NCBI RefSeq assembly: GCF_001907295.1
Contig: NZ_MQVR01000008.1
Location: 1 to 48,817, forward strand
DNA: 48,817 bases
Direction of reading: 5' to 3'
From: Bowdeniella nasicola
GTDB taxonomy: Bacteria > Actinomycetota > Actinomycetes > Actinomycetales > Actinomycetaceae
The translations under genes were made by a program, and so were the position numbers. Below are positions 1 through 8,080 of the stretch, one piece after another. The number at the start of each line of letters is the position of its first letter. Position 1 is the first letter of the stretch. The notes beneath the pieces were generated by a model, which was not told the origin of the DNA, did no database searches, and saw only the letters and a list, made by a program, of their open reading frames with translations.

Positions 1-40
1 GGTCACGAACTTCTGCAGGGTACTTACTCGGTGCAGGCAT
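1..40 (-). CDS. IS3-family transposase OrfA, N-terminal 13 residues (cut by window edge)
   Basis: The minus strand from 40 reads MPAPSKYPAEVRD. This matches the usual start of IS3-family OrfA proteins (M-x-x-x-R/K-KYPxELRxRA), small HTH proteins that bind the element ends. An AGGATAGGAAC stretch just upstream can serve as ribosome binding site. Only 13 codons are visible, so the family call rests on this short N-terminal signature. Confidence 0.45.
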   Translation of the reverse strand, partial: MPAPSKYPAEVRD

Positions 41-92
41 GTTCCTATCCTCTCGGTTAGATCAAACCCTCCACCACACCCGGGGCGATCCA
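1..92 (-). mobile_element. Terminal part of an IS3-family-like insertion sequence
   Basis: The minus strand carries the first codons of an IS3 OrfA-like transposase (start at 40). Upstream, the minus strand reads TGGATCGCCCCGGG near 78-92, which looks like the TG-starting terminal inverted repeat of actinobacterial IS3 elements. The other end lies outside the window, so the boundary at about 92 is inferred from that TG alone. Confidence 0.45.
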
Positions 93-210
93 AACTCGTC
101 GAACAGGTCCTCGTCAGTGAGGATCTCTTTGCCATGTCATTGGCTACGTGGTAACCCCACCACATCACGCCCATGGCAAAAAGGTAGCAGGTATCACCGA
201 CGTTGTGGCC

Positions 211-216
211 TAACCT
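211..216 (+). promoter_or_regulatory. -10 box (TAACCT) for a leaderless methyltransferase mRNA
   Basis: TAACCT ends 6 nt before the ATG at 223, so transcription should start at or next to the start codon. No Shine-Dalgarno sequence is present. The same spacing recurs at several other genes in the window. Between the IS end (92) and this box no confident gene is seen. Confidence 0.6.
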
Positions 217-222
217 GAAGCC

Positions 223-882
223 ATGTCTGACTGGGATGAAAAATATCGTGACGCACAGGTTTGGGTTGGCGATGCTGCAACCCCGCTTGTTTCCGCGGTT
301 GAAACGTTCGCATCGGACCAGGTAGCCGCGCGCTCACCCGAGGCACCGGTCGCGATCGACATCGGCGCGGGGGAGGGGCGGCACGCCCGCTATCTCGCGA
401 GCCTGGGGTACCACGTGATCGCGATCGAGCAATCGGGCGTGGCGATCGAGCGGGCCAAAAACATTTGTGAGGATCAGGACATCGAGTGGGTCCATTCCAC
501 GGTCGAAGACTATGAGCCGCAGAGCGCTGCCGACCTCATTGTCCTCGGCTACATTCAGCTGCCGACCAATGAGCTCGGCCTAATCCTGGCTCGGGCCGCG
601 TCCTGGCTCGCGCCGGGCGGGCACTTGGTGCTCGTCGGCCACGATATTTCGAACCTCACCGAGGGGGTGGGCGGGCCGCAAAACCCGGATGTGCTGCACC
701 ACCTGCCGAACCTGTTGCCCTATGTCGCCGACACGTCGGTCGTGCAGGCGAAGGTCGTCGAGCGCTTCCAGTCCGAGACCGCATCGGGCGATGCAACTCA
801 GGAGCGGCCCGCGCTCGACACGTTGTTGCATGTATACCGAACCGACCGACCCTCACGGGCCGGTCGGTCCGAGGATCGCTAG
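223..882 (+). CDS. Class I SAM-dependent methyltransferase
   Basis: A 219-residue cytosolic protein with a Rossmann methyltransferase fold of the methyltransferase_11/25 and TehB-like type. Motif I is DIGAGEGRH (residues about 45-53), the SAM-binding glycine loop, followed by the acidic strand-2 end VIAIEQS (Glu69) and a later WLAPGGHLVLVGH segment typical of strand 5. The substrate cannot be read from the sequence; TehB-like members act on small molecules such as tellurite. The gene appears leaderless (-10 box at 211-216). Its stop overlaps that of the convergent WXG100 gene by 4 bp. It lies just beyond the edge of an insertion sequence. Confidence 0.8.
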   Translation: MSDWDEKYRDAQVWVGDAATPLVSAVETFASDQVAARSPEAPVAIDIGAGEGRHARYLASLGYHVIAIEQSGVAIERAKNICEDQDIEWVHSTVEDYEPQSAADLIVLGYIQLPTNELGLILARAASWLAPGGHLVLVGHDISNLTEGVGGPQNPDVLHHLPNLLPYVADTSVVQAKVVERFQSETASGDATQERPALDTLLHVYRTDRPSRAGRSEDR

Positions 883-1166
883 CCGGCGAAGACGGCGCGC
901 GAGGCGGCTTCCACGTCCTCGTACTGCCGGGCGACGCCCGCGAGGGCCTGGGAGATTTCTTCCAGGTGCGTCTCAACCTGCTGCTGGACGAGGTGCCAGC
1001 GGCGGGCGCAGTCGCCGAACGCTTCGGCCGCGCCGCCGAGCCACGAGCCCTGGAGGGACTGCAGGTTGGCCATGAGGCCGTGGACCTCCGCGCGGACAGA
1101 GGACACGGAAGCGGTGGTGCGGGCCGAGGCCGCCTGGAGTTCGGTTGAGTTGACGGTGAACTGCAT
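879..1166 (-). CDS. WXG100 family (ESAT-6-like) secreted protein
   Basis: A 95-residue helical hairpin protein of the WXG100 superfamily, small proteins exported by type VII (ESX) machineries as dimers. The W-x-G turn is visible as SWLGG near residue 43, separating two amphipathic helices. The start at 1166 is chosen because AGGAG sits 7 nt upstream; upstream in-frame starts have no comparable signal. A short inverted repeat (ACCAGG/CCTGGT, about 1189-1204) lies in the leader. No EccC-type ATPase or other ESX gene is in the window, so it is either an orphan substrate or served by a locus elsewhere. It converges on the methyltransferase with overlapping stops. Confidence 0.8.
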   Translation of the reverse strand: MQFTVNSTELQAASARTTASVSSVRAEVHGLMANLQSLQGSWLGGAAEAFGDCARRWHLVQQQVETHLEEISQALAGVARQYEDVEAASRAVFAG

Positions 1167-1304
1167 GATGCTTCTCCTAATCGGGGTGACCAGGGGGTCC
1201 TGGTACCTCGACGCTAGGAGCGCGCGCGGCGGCACGAATGACGGCGGCAGCCGCCATGGAATGGGAGAACGTTACGCGGCGGCGTGTGGATAGCCGCGGC
1301 CAGG

Positions 1305-2411
1305 TCAGTCGATCTGCAGCGGCTTGAACAGCGAGCCGGTCGCGTCGTCATCCTTCGGGCGCGTGGGGCGCTCGCCGCTGGGGCGCGGCGGATCGCGGTC
1401 GGGGTCCTCGACCTCGAGCTCGGTGCGCCGCTCCATCCGCACGGTCTTGGCGTTGCGGCGCGGCAAGCTGCGCAGATCGGACGGTTCGCGCTCGATACCC
1501 CAGGCCGTCGGGGTCTCGGCCGCGGGTTTTTCGGTACGCGGCTCTTCGCCTACGGGACGGCCCACGACTTCGGCGGCAGGCTTTTCGCCGGCCCGGCGCG
1601 GCTTCGGCTCGGGTTCGGTTTCCAGCGTCGGAGGCTTCGACACCTGGCCTTCCGCCACCTTCGCGGGGATCGCGTGCTTGTGAGCGCCCGGCTCATACTC
1701 TTCCGCGGGTTTCGTCTCGAGGCATTCGCGTTCGGCCTTCAGCCGCGCGAGTTCCGCGGCGAGGTTCTCGCGCGCGGCGTCCTCCCACATCTTCGCCATC
1801 GGGGAGGCGAACAGGTGGGTGCGCCCCAGCAGTTTCGTGATGATCGTGATGCGGGCGTCGAGGTAGTCGACGATCTCGAGGTGGGAAAACTCTTTTCGCA
1901 CGTTCTCGCGGTACTTGCGATACTTTTGCGGCTCGACGGCAAGCGATCCGAGGTCGGCGTCGGAGAGTACCTGGCAGTCGATGTCGCTGCACTGCTGCGC
2001 GTGCCCCTTGAGCTTGAGGATCATTTCGCAGATTTGCTCGATCGTCTGCTCCGGCACGCCAAGGGCCGCGAGTTCCTCGGCGGCGAGCGCGGCGCTCTTA
2101 TCCTTGTCCTCGCCGGCGGCGCGGCGGTACTCGGCCATCATCGAGGTATCGAAGATCGCGCCGTGGTACCAGGCGGCGAGCCGGACGGCGTCGGGATTGT
2201 GGGCTTCCTCGGCGAGGGTGTCGACTCGCTGCAGCACTTCGATGAGGTGGGGGAGCCCGTGATGGAAACGGTTGGACTCTTGCCACCGCTCGATGAGCCG
2301 TTCGGCCGTTGCCTTAAGCTCACTCGGATCGGCGGTGGCTCCGAGCGTGCGTGCGCTGCGCACGAACGCTGAGGCGAGCCATTGGGGTGCGGGTGCACCG
2401 CCTGTATTCAC
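1305..2411 (-). CDS. HD-domain protein (COG4339-like) with a long charged C-terminal tail
   Basis: A 368-residue protein. Residues about 1-210 resemble the predicted metal-dependent HD phosphohydrolases of COG4339: an N-terminal RFHHGLPHL segment, then AAWYHGAIFD, the usual positions of the metal-binding His residues. In the second motif the canonical H-D is H-G, so one metal ligand may be absent. Residues about 230-368 are rich in Glu, Arg and Pro and look disordered. The start is GTG at 2411 because GGAGG lies 6 nt upstream; a longer ATG start at 2447 lacks an RBS. It lies 66 bp downstream of the sensor kinase on the same strand. Substrate unknown. Confidence 0.65.
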   Translation of the reverse strand: MNTGGAPAPQWLASAFVRSARTLGATADPSELKATAERLIERWQESNRFHHGLPHLIEVLQRVDTLAEEAHNPDAVRLAAWYHGAIFDTSMMAEYRRAAGEDKDKSAALAAEELAALGVPEQTIEQICEMILKLKGHAQQCSDIDCQVLSDADLGSLAVEPQKYRKYRENVRKEFSHLEIVDYLDARITIITKLLGRTHLFASPMAKMWEDAARENLAAELARLKAERECLETKPAEEYEPGAHKHAIPAKVAEGQVSKPPTLETEPEPKPRRAGEKPAAEVVGRPVGEEPRTEKPAAETPTAWGIEREPSDLRSLPRRNAKTVRMERRTELEVEDPDRDPPRPSGERPTRPKDDDATGSLFKPLQID

Positions 2412-2477
2412 TTGAATCCTCCAAGACGAAAAGACTGGCCCCGCCATGCTAGACCCGCGAGGGGTCGAAACTCCAAC

Positions 2478-3950
2478 TCATTGGTCCGCGCTAGCCGCGG
2501 AATTTCCCGGTGTGGGCAACAGAACACGAACCGTCAGCCCACCGCCGTCAGTAGTGCGGACCTTGATTTCGCCCTGGTGGGCGTCGACGATCGCCGCGAC
2601 GATAGCAAGCCCTAGGCCGGAGCCGCCGGACTTGCGGGCCCGGGAGGTGTCGACGCGGTAGAAGCGGCGGAAGATCTTGGCGGCCTCTTCGGGCGGGACG
2701 CCGGGGCCGTGGTCGCGGATCTCGACGACGGCGCGGCCGTCCTCGTTGCCGACCGCGAATTCGACAGGGGAGCCCGCGGGCGTGTGCTTGACGAGGTTAC
2801 CGACGAGGTTCGCGAGCACCTGGCGGATCTTGTCCGGGTCGGCGCAGGCCTTGGTCTCGTGCGGTTCGCCGCCGGCAAGCGAGATGACCTGCACGGTGCG
2901 GGTGGTATCGAGGACCGAGAGGTCCTTCGCGGAATCGGAGGCGAGCGCTTTGAGGTCGACGACCTCGATGTGCATCGGGCGGCCCTCATCGAGGCGCGCG
3001 AGTTGCAACAGGTCGGCGACGAGTTCGCCCATGCGTGCGGCTTCGCTCTCGATGCGGCCGATCGCTTCGGGCAGCGACTCGGCGGGGATTCCGCCCATGC
3101 GGTAGAGCTCGGCGTAGCCGCGGATCGTCGCGACGGGCGTGCGCAGCTCGTGGGACGCGTCGGAGATGAACTGGCGGGTGCGTGCCTCGGAGGCGGTGCG
3201 GTCGGCGAAGGCCTGCTCGATTTGGGCGAGCATGACGTTCAGCGATTGCGCGAGCGAGCCGACTTCCGTCGTCGGGGGCCGTGGCCGGATACGACGCGAC
3301 AGGTCCCCGGCGGCGATCGCGCCCGCGGTCGCTTCGATCTCGCGCAGCGGGTTGAGGTGGCGGCGGATCGCGATCCACGAGACGAGGCCGCCGATGACGA
3401 CGAGGAGGATCGAGGTGCCGACTAGCAAGCCGATCGAGTCCTCCAGCGGCCGCAGCACGCTCGCCGTCGGCAGCCCGACGGTGAAGACACCGATGACGGA
3501 CTGGTTCGACTGGTTGATGATCGGCACCTGGTAGATCCGCCACGGGCCGCCCGCCTGCGCGTTTGGCACGGTGACGGCCTGGTTCGCGATCGTCGAGGTC
3601 GCGTCCTTAAGTGACGTGACGACGGGCCTGCCGAAGCGCTGGATCGTCTCCTTGCTGACGAACGTCTCGCTGCGCCCGTCGACGAGGTCGATCTTTAGGT
3701 AGTAGTCGGTCGACAGCTGGTCCTCGTCGGCGGACTGTTCGAGCCACTGCACGGGGCTCGCCGACATCGCCTCCGCGGTCGCAGCGAGCTGCAGGTCGAG
3801 CTGGTTGACGAGCGAGGAGCGCAGGATCGAGCTCGTCACGAGGAACGCGACGAACAGGCCGAAGGATAAGAGCACCGCAAACGTCGTCACCAGGCGCGTG
3901 GAGAGGGGGATCTCTTCGAACCTGGACGTGCGCGGCGCGACGAGGGTCAT
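2478..3950 (-). CDS. Sensor histidine kinase, PhoR/TrcS-like
   Basis: A 490-residue membrane sensor kinase. Membrane segments lie at about 20-43 and 172-195, enclosing an extracytoplasmic sensor of roughly 125 residues. A HAMP linker (about 196-248) is followed by a HisKA dimerisation domain with the phospho-acceptor in SHELRTP (His267) and a HATPase_c domain with an N box (NLVGNLVKHT), G1 (DHGPGVPPE) and G2 (GGSGLGLAI) motifs. All catalytic boxes look intact. Its start overlaps the stop of the response regulator gene by 4 bp (ATGA), so the two are translationally coupled. The overall layout resembles PhoR of mycobacteria. The signal sensed cannot be deduced. Confidence 0.9.
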   Translation of the reverse strand: MTLVAPRTSRFEEIPLSTRLVTTFAVLLSFGLFVAFLVTSSILRSSLVNQLDLQLAATAEAMSASPVQWLEQSADEDQLSTDYYLKIDLVDGRSETFVSKETIQRFGRPVVTSLKDATSTIANQAVTVPNAQAGGPWRIYQVPIINQSNQSVIGVFTVGLPTASVLRPLEDSIGLLVGTSILLVVIGGLVSWIAIRRHLNPLREIEATAGAIAAGDLSRRIRPRPPTTEVGSLAQSLNVMLAQIEQAFADRTASEARTRQFISDASHELRTPVATIRGYAELYRMGGIPAESLPEAIGRIESEAARMGELVADLLQLARLDEGRPMHIEVVDLKALASDSAKDLSVLDTTRTVQVISLAGGEPHETKACADPDKIRQVLANLVGNLVKHTPAGSPVEFAVGNEDGRAVVEIRDHGPGVPPEEAAKIFRRFYRVDTSRARKSGGSGLGLAIVAAIVDAHQGEIKVRTTDGGGLTVRVLLPTPGNSAASADQ

Positions 3951-4660
3951 CCCTTCGCCTCCTCCTCACGCAGCATGTAGCCGACGCCGCGGCGGGTGTG
4001 GATGAGGACGGGTTTGTCCGGCATCTCGACCTTGCGGCGCAGGTAGGAGATATAGGACTCGACGATGTTGGCGTCCCCCATGAAGTCGTATTCCCACACG
4101 TGGTCGAGGATCTGCGATTTCGATACGACGCGCTCCGCGTTGATCATCAGGTAGCGCAGCAGCTTGTACTCCGTCGGCGACAAATCGATGAGTTCGCCGC
4201 CGCGGTGCACCTCGTGGGTGTCGTCGTTCAAGACGAGGTCCGCGTACGTCATCGTCGACTCGTCGGTCAGCGTCGGGCGCGTGCGGCGCAGCACCGCGTT
4301 GATGCGGGCGACGACTTCCTCGAGCGAGAACGGCTTCGTCACGTAATCGTCGCCGCCCTCCTGCAGACCCGTGAGCTTATCGGCGACGTCATCGCGGGCG
4401 GTGAGGAACAGGACCGGGACCTCGATGCGCGCCGAGCGCATCCGGCGGATCACGGTGAAACCGTCCATATCGGGGAGCATGACGTCCAGGACGACGAGGT
4501 CGAACGGTTTCGTGCGTGCCAGGTGCAGCGCGGCGTTGCCGTCGGCGGCCGTTTCGACGTCGAAGCCTGCGAATCGCAGCGAGGCGGCGAGCAGGTCGAG
4601 AATATTGGGCTCGTCGTCGACGACGAGGAGGCGAGGCTTAGGTTCCTCCGTGGTGCGCAT
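3947..4660 (-). CDS. OmpR/PhoB-family response regulator, PhoP-like
   Basis: A 237-residue response regulator. The receiver domain has the acidic pair Asp15/Asp16, the phospho-acceptor Asp59 (VVLDVMLP), Thr87 (FLTARD) and Lys109 (VTKPFSLEEV). A C-terminal winged helix (about 135-237) ends in the usual RRGVGY motif. Sequence around DDEPNILDLLA and GGDDYVTKPFS is very like mycobacterial PhoP/TrcR. The start at 4660 has AGGGGG upstream; a 60-codon extension is possible but runs through the neighbouring gene. It lies 11 bp downstream of the aminopeptidase gene and overlaps its cognate kinase by 4 bp, so it is read from the five-gene operon starting at 8015. Confidence 0.92.
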   Translation of the reverse strand: MRTTEEPKPRLLVVDDEPNILDLLAASLRFAGFDVETAADGNAALHLARTKPFDLVVLDVMLPDMDGFTVIRRMRSARIEVPVLFLTARDDVADKLTGLQEGGDDYVTKPFSLEEVVARINAVLRRTRPTLTDESTMTYADLVLNDDTHEVHRGGELIDLSPTEYKLLRYLMINAERVVSKSQILDHVWEYDFMGDANIVESYISYLRRKVEMPDKPVLIHTRRGVGYMLREEEAKG

Positions 4661-4671
4661 CTGGTCCCCCT

Positions 4672-5949
4672 TTACAGATCGATAGCGGTGTAGAACGCGG
4701 CGATCACCGCGGCAAGCGCCGGCAGGTCCTTCGTGCCCGCGAGTTCGCGCGCGGAGTGCATCGACAGCAGCGGGGCGCCGACGTCGACCGTCGTGAGGCC
4801 GAGGCGGGTCGCGGAGATCGGGCCGATCGTCGAACCGCAAGGCATCGCGTTATTGGACACGAACACCTGCGCCTCGATTCCTGCGGCCGCGACGGCGCGG
4901 TTCCACAGCGAGATGCCGACCGCGTCGGTCGCGTAGCGCTGCTGTGAGTTGACCTTCAGGACCGGGCCCGCGTTCAGCAGCGGGTGCGTCTCCGGGTCGT
5001 GGCGCTCCGCGTAGTTCGGGTGGACGGCGTGCGCGGCATCGACGCTCAGCAGCGCCGAGCGGGCGAACATCGCGGCGGTATCGTCCGCGCTTGCGCCGAG
5101 CGCTCCCGCGGTACGGGTGAGCACGTCGGCGAGGATGGGGCCGGCGGCGCCGGAGCGGGTCGAGCTGCCGACCTCCTCGTGATCGAAGGCAGCAAAAACG
5201 AGGATGTCGCGCGTGTGCTCGGCGAGGTTTTCCAGTGCCCACAGCGTCGCGTGCGTCGAGGACAGGTTGTCGAGGCGGCCCGCGGCGAAGAAGTCTTCGT
5301 TCGCGCCGATGACGGCCGGCGCCTGCGTGTCGATGGCGTAAATATCGTGGCCGGTCACATCGGCCGCAGTAAGTCCCGCCGTGCGCGCGATGATGTCGAG
5401 GATGTCCGCGTTTTCGTCGCCGACAGCGTAGATCGGGGCGGTGTGCTGCTGCGGATCGAGCTTCAGGCCCTCGGCGCCGATCTTGCGGTCGAGGTGGATC
5501 GCGAGCTGCGGGACCCGCGCGATCGGGCCGGTGCGCACGAGGTGGACGACGCCGTCCTTATCGACGATCCGGCCCGCGAAGGCGAGGTCGCGGTCGAGCC
5601 AGGAGTTCAGCAGCGGGCCGCCGTAGACCTCGACGCCCACGGACTGCCAGCCCGCGCGCGCAATGGCAGGCTTCGGCTTGAGCTTCAGCGAGGGGGAGTC
5701 GGTGTGCGTGCCGACGATGCGGAAGGCCGAGGAGGTATCGGCGCCGTCGGGCACGAGCCACGCCATGAGCGCGCCGTCGCGGATGATGTAGTGCCCGCCC
5801 GGGCTTGCGTCCCACGGCGCGGATTCCTCGTTGCGGGTGTAGCCGGCTTCGCTCAGCCGCCGACCGAGTTCCGTTGCAGCGTGGAAGGAGGACGGGGATG
5901 CGGTAATAAAGTCAGCGAGATCGGCGATGAAGTCAGTCATGTGGCTCAT
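4672..5949 (-). CDS. apeB: M18 family metallo-aminopeptidase
   Basis: A 425-residue cytosolic aminopeptidase of family M18 (aspartyl aminopeptidase/ApeB type), which removes N-terminal residues using two zinc ions in a dodecameric cage. Visible ligands and catalytic motifs are THTDSP (His82, Asp84), GRLDNLS (Asp227), FDHEEVGSS (Glu258/Glu259), a VDAAHAVHP stretch and LLSMHSARE near the C terminus, all in family order. The length matches the family. The start at 5949 is chosen because GGTGAG lies just upstream; a second ATG at 5940 is possible. It sits 23 bp after the amidohydrolase gene and 11 bp before the response regulator. Symbol by family resemblance. Confidence 0.88.
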   Translation of the reverse strand: MSHMTDFIADLADFITASPSSFHAATELGRRLSEAGYTRNEESAPWDASPGGHYIIRDGALMAWLVPDGADTSSAFRIVGTHTDSPSLKLKPKPAIARAGWQSVGVEVYGGPLLNSWLDRDLAFAGRIVDKDGVVHLVRTGPIARVPQLAIHLDRKIGAEGLKLDPQQHTAPIYAVGDENADILDIIARTAGLTAADVTGHDIYAIDTQAPAVIGANEDFFAAGRLDNLSSTHATLWALENLAEHTRDILVFAAFDHEEVGSSTRSGAAGPILADVLTRTAGALGASADDTAAMFARSALLSVDAAHAVHPNYAERHDPETHPLLNAGPVLKVNSQQRYATDAVGISLWNRAVAAAGIEAQVFVSNNAMPCGSTIGPISATRLGLTTVDVGAPLLSMHSARELAGTKDLPALAAVIAAFYTAIDL

Positions 5950-5972
5950 TATCTCACCGCGACCGCGTTCGC

Positions 5973-7445
5973 CTAATCGGCGTGGGTGACCCGGCCCGCG
6001 CAGATCGTGGCGAGCACGCGCATGGCGCGCAGGTCGGCCGCGCTGATGCCGGGGGCGAGCGGGTCGGCTGCGAGCAGCGCGAGGTCGGCGGGGGAGCCGG
6101 GCAGGATCCGTCCGACGCCGCCCGTCGAGCTGAACAGCGCCGTCGCGGGGGTCAGGCGTTCTCCCGGCTCCCACGGGTCGGTCTCGGGTTCGCCGCGTCC
6201 GACGGCGGCCGCGATCTGCAGCCACGGGTCGAGTGGCGAGACGGGCGCATCGGAGCCGAGCGTGAGCGTCACGCCGGCTTTGGAGAGCCGCTGGAATTCG
6301 TAGGGCACCTTGCCTGGCCACAGCTGCGCGGATGGTTCGCGGTCATCGAGCAGGTGCGCGGGCTGGATCGAGGCAGTGATGTGGCGCTCGCCCATCTCAA
6401 CGATGTCGTCGGCGCGCATGAGCTGGGCGTGTTCGATCGAGCCGCGCACGCCCGTGGTCGAAAAAACTTTTAGTGCGATGGCGTTCGCGTGGTCGCCGAT
6501 CGCGTGGATCGCGCACTCGATGCCGGCCTCGTGGGCGCGCGCCGCGAGGCGCGTGAGCTCGTCCTCGCTCACGGACAGGACGCCGTGCCCGCCGCCGGGA
6601 TAGGCGTCGAAGCAGTAGGCGGTCTTCGTGTTGAGCGAGCCGTCGGAAATGATCTTCAGCGGCCCGAGCGTCACGAGCCCGTCTTCGCTTAAGGCATCGC
6701 CGGTGGCAAGGCCGCGCTCGATCGCGGCGCCCAAGAATTCGGGATAGAACCCGGCTCGCACCCGCAGCTGGGTGAGGCTGCGCGCGTTGCGCTCACGCCA
6801 CACATCCAGGTGGTTCCCGAAGTCGAAGTCGGTGATGCCGACGACGCCACGGCTCGCGGCATCCGCGATCGCCGCGCGCAGCGGCTCGTCCGGGTCGGCG
6901 GCCGGCAACGCGTCGACTGCGGGGGACAGGGTGAACCATTCTCCTTCGCGCACGAGGCCCTCGCGCAACGGCAGCCCGAGGAGGTTTTGCGCCGCGCTGT
7001 TCAGCCAGGCCGAGTGCAGGTCGTGGCTCACCGCGATCGCGGGGATCTCGCCCATGACCGTATCGAGCAGGGATGTCGTGGGCGCGGGATCCCACAGGGC
7101 GCCGTGATAGCCCATGCCGATGACGGCGCCGCCCGCGATCGGCGGGTTGGCACGTGCCTCCTCGGCGAGCAGTCTCGCGCACTGCCGGGCACTCGTGGCC
7201 CCCGACAGGTCGAGGCGGGTGAAGGTTTGCGCCCAGTTGCCGAAGTGCACGTGCGCGTCCCACAGTCCGGGGATGAGGAACGCGCCATCGGCGTCGAGCG
7301 CGCCGGTAAGCGGAGCGCTGCCCGACGGTTCGATCCGTTCGACCGCCCCGCCTTCGAGGTGGACGTCGACGAGTTCGTCCGTTGGCGCCCCGACGATGCG
7401 GGCGCGGCTGATCGCGCGCACCTCCTCGCCCACGTGGCCGGTCAT
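5973..7445 (-). CDS. YtcJ-like amidohydrolase (amidohydrolase family 3)
   Basis: A 490-residue metal-dependent hydrolase. The N-terminal beta sandwich is followed by the first metal motif LWDAHVHFGNW (His65, His67), later IHAIGDHANA and IEHAQLM histidines, and LGSDAPVSP with the conserved catalytic Asp. This order is that of amidohydrolase family 3 (YtcJ/N-substituted formamide deformylase-like). The true substrate of these enzymes is rarely known. The start lies 3 bp after the NYN gene stop and has only a distant GAGGAA upstream, suggesting translational coupling. Together with the aminopeptidase it suggests breakdown of a peptide or amide compound under the same promoter as a two-component system. 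Confidence 0.85.
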   Translation of the reverse strand: MTGHVGEEVRAISRARIVGAPTDELVDVHLEGGAVERIEPSGSAPLTGALDADGAFLIPGLWDAHVHFGNWAQTFTRLDLSGATSARQCARLLAEEARANPPIAGGAVIGMGYHGALWDPAPTTSLLDTVMGEIPAIAVSHDLHSAWLNSAAQNLLGLPLREGLVREGEWFTLSPAVDALPAADPDEPLRAAIADAASRGVVGITDFDFGNHLDVWRERNARSLTQLRVRAGFYPEFLGAAIERGLATGDALSEDGLVTLGPLKIISDGSLNTKTAYCFDAYPGGGHGVLSVSEDELTRLAARAHEAGIECAIHAIGDHANAIALKVFSTTGVRGSIEHAQLMRADDIVEMGERHITASIQPAHLLDDREPSAQLWPGKVPYEFQRLSKAGVTLTLGSDAPVSPLDPWLQIAAAVGRGEPETDPWEPGERLTPATALFSSTGGVGRILPGSPADLALLAADPLAPGISAADLRAMRVLATICAGRVTHAD

Positions 7446-7448
7446 GGT

Positions 7449-8015
7449 TTAGAGGAATTCTTCGGGACGGAATTCGGACAGCGGAATGATCTTCACGCGC
7501 GGCAGCGCGACCTGGAAGGCCTTGACGTCGGTCTCCAGGTCGAAGATTTCCAGGCCCTTTTCATCGAGGGCGGCGAGTTTGGCGTTGAGGAATTCGCGGA
7601 AGCACAGGACCCCGACGCGCGAACCGTTGTCGAGGAGCGCCTCGACCTGCGGGATGAAGTCGCCGTCGTGGGAGGCGAGCAGGACATGGGAGGGGCCGCG
7701 GTCGACGAGAGCTTCGAGCGTGCGCTGGATACCGACGTCGACGACCTTCTCGATTCCCGAGCCGGCCAGCGGGACGGGCCGGTATTCCATGGCGATGAGG
7801 GCCTGGACGAAGCTGATGGGCAGCTGGCCGGAGGTGGCGTTAAGGAAGAACAGGGCGCGCACGTCGCGCCCGAAGCGGTGATCGGCGAAGTCGAGGATCC
7901 GGTCCCAGCGGGGCCGCTCATCGGGGTGGGGACGCCGGTTCAGGACCGACATTCCGAGGGTAGCGTCAATATTTTCGCCGTCAGCTAAGAGATATGTTGT
8001 TTGGTCATTACCCAT
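7449..8015 (-). CDS. NYN-domain (LabA/DUF88-like) putative ribonuclease
   Basis: A 188-residue protein with a PIN-like NYN fold. Acidic active-site positions are visible in LLADGENID (Asp12, Glu14), in the EKVVDVGI helix and in LLASHDGDFIP, the typical SxDxDF motif. NYN proteins are metal-dependent RNases acting on RNA processing or decay; the specific target is unknown. It is the first gene of a five-gene operon and seems leaderless: a TAGGCT -10 box ends 6 nt before its ATG. Confidence 0.82.
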   Translation of the reverse strand: MGNDQTTYLLADGENIDATLGMSVLNRRPHPDERPRWDRILDFADHRFGRDVRALFFLNATSGQLPISFVQALIAMEYRPVPLAGSGIEKVVDVGIQRTLEALVDRGPSHVLLASHDGDFIPQVEALLDNGSRVGVLCFREFLNAKLAALDEKGLEIFDLETDVKAFQVALPRVKIIPLSEFRPEEFL

Positions 8016-8021
8016 AGCTCC

Positions 8022-8027
8022 AGCCTA
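8022..8027 (-). promoter_or_regulatory. -10 box (TAGGCT) for the NYN-to-kinase operon
   Basis: On the minus strand TAGGCT is followed by GGAGCT and then the ATG at 8015. The 6-nt gap predicts a leaderless transcript. The GGAG lies too close to the start codon to act as a normal Shine-Dalgarno. Confidence 0.55.
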
Positions 8028-8039
8028 CTGGCACGCCGC

Positions 8040-8069
8040 GGCGGCGGGCCCAAAACTGGGCCCGCCGCC
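8040..8069 (-). terminator. Strong GC stem-loop after pspA
   Basis: A 13-bp perfect stem (GGCGGCGGGCCCA / TGGGCCCGCCGCC) with an AAAC loop lies 11 bp past the pspA stop. There is no T tract on the minus strand, so it could be a T-less terminator or an mRNA-end stabiliser. It separates pspA from the promoter of the next operon. Confidence 0.5.
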
Positions 8070-8080
8070 GAGAGCAGAAA

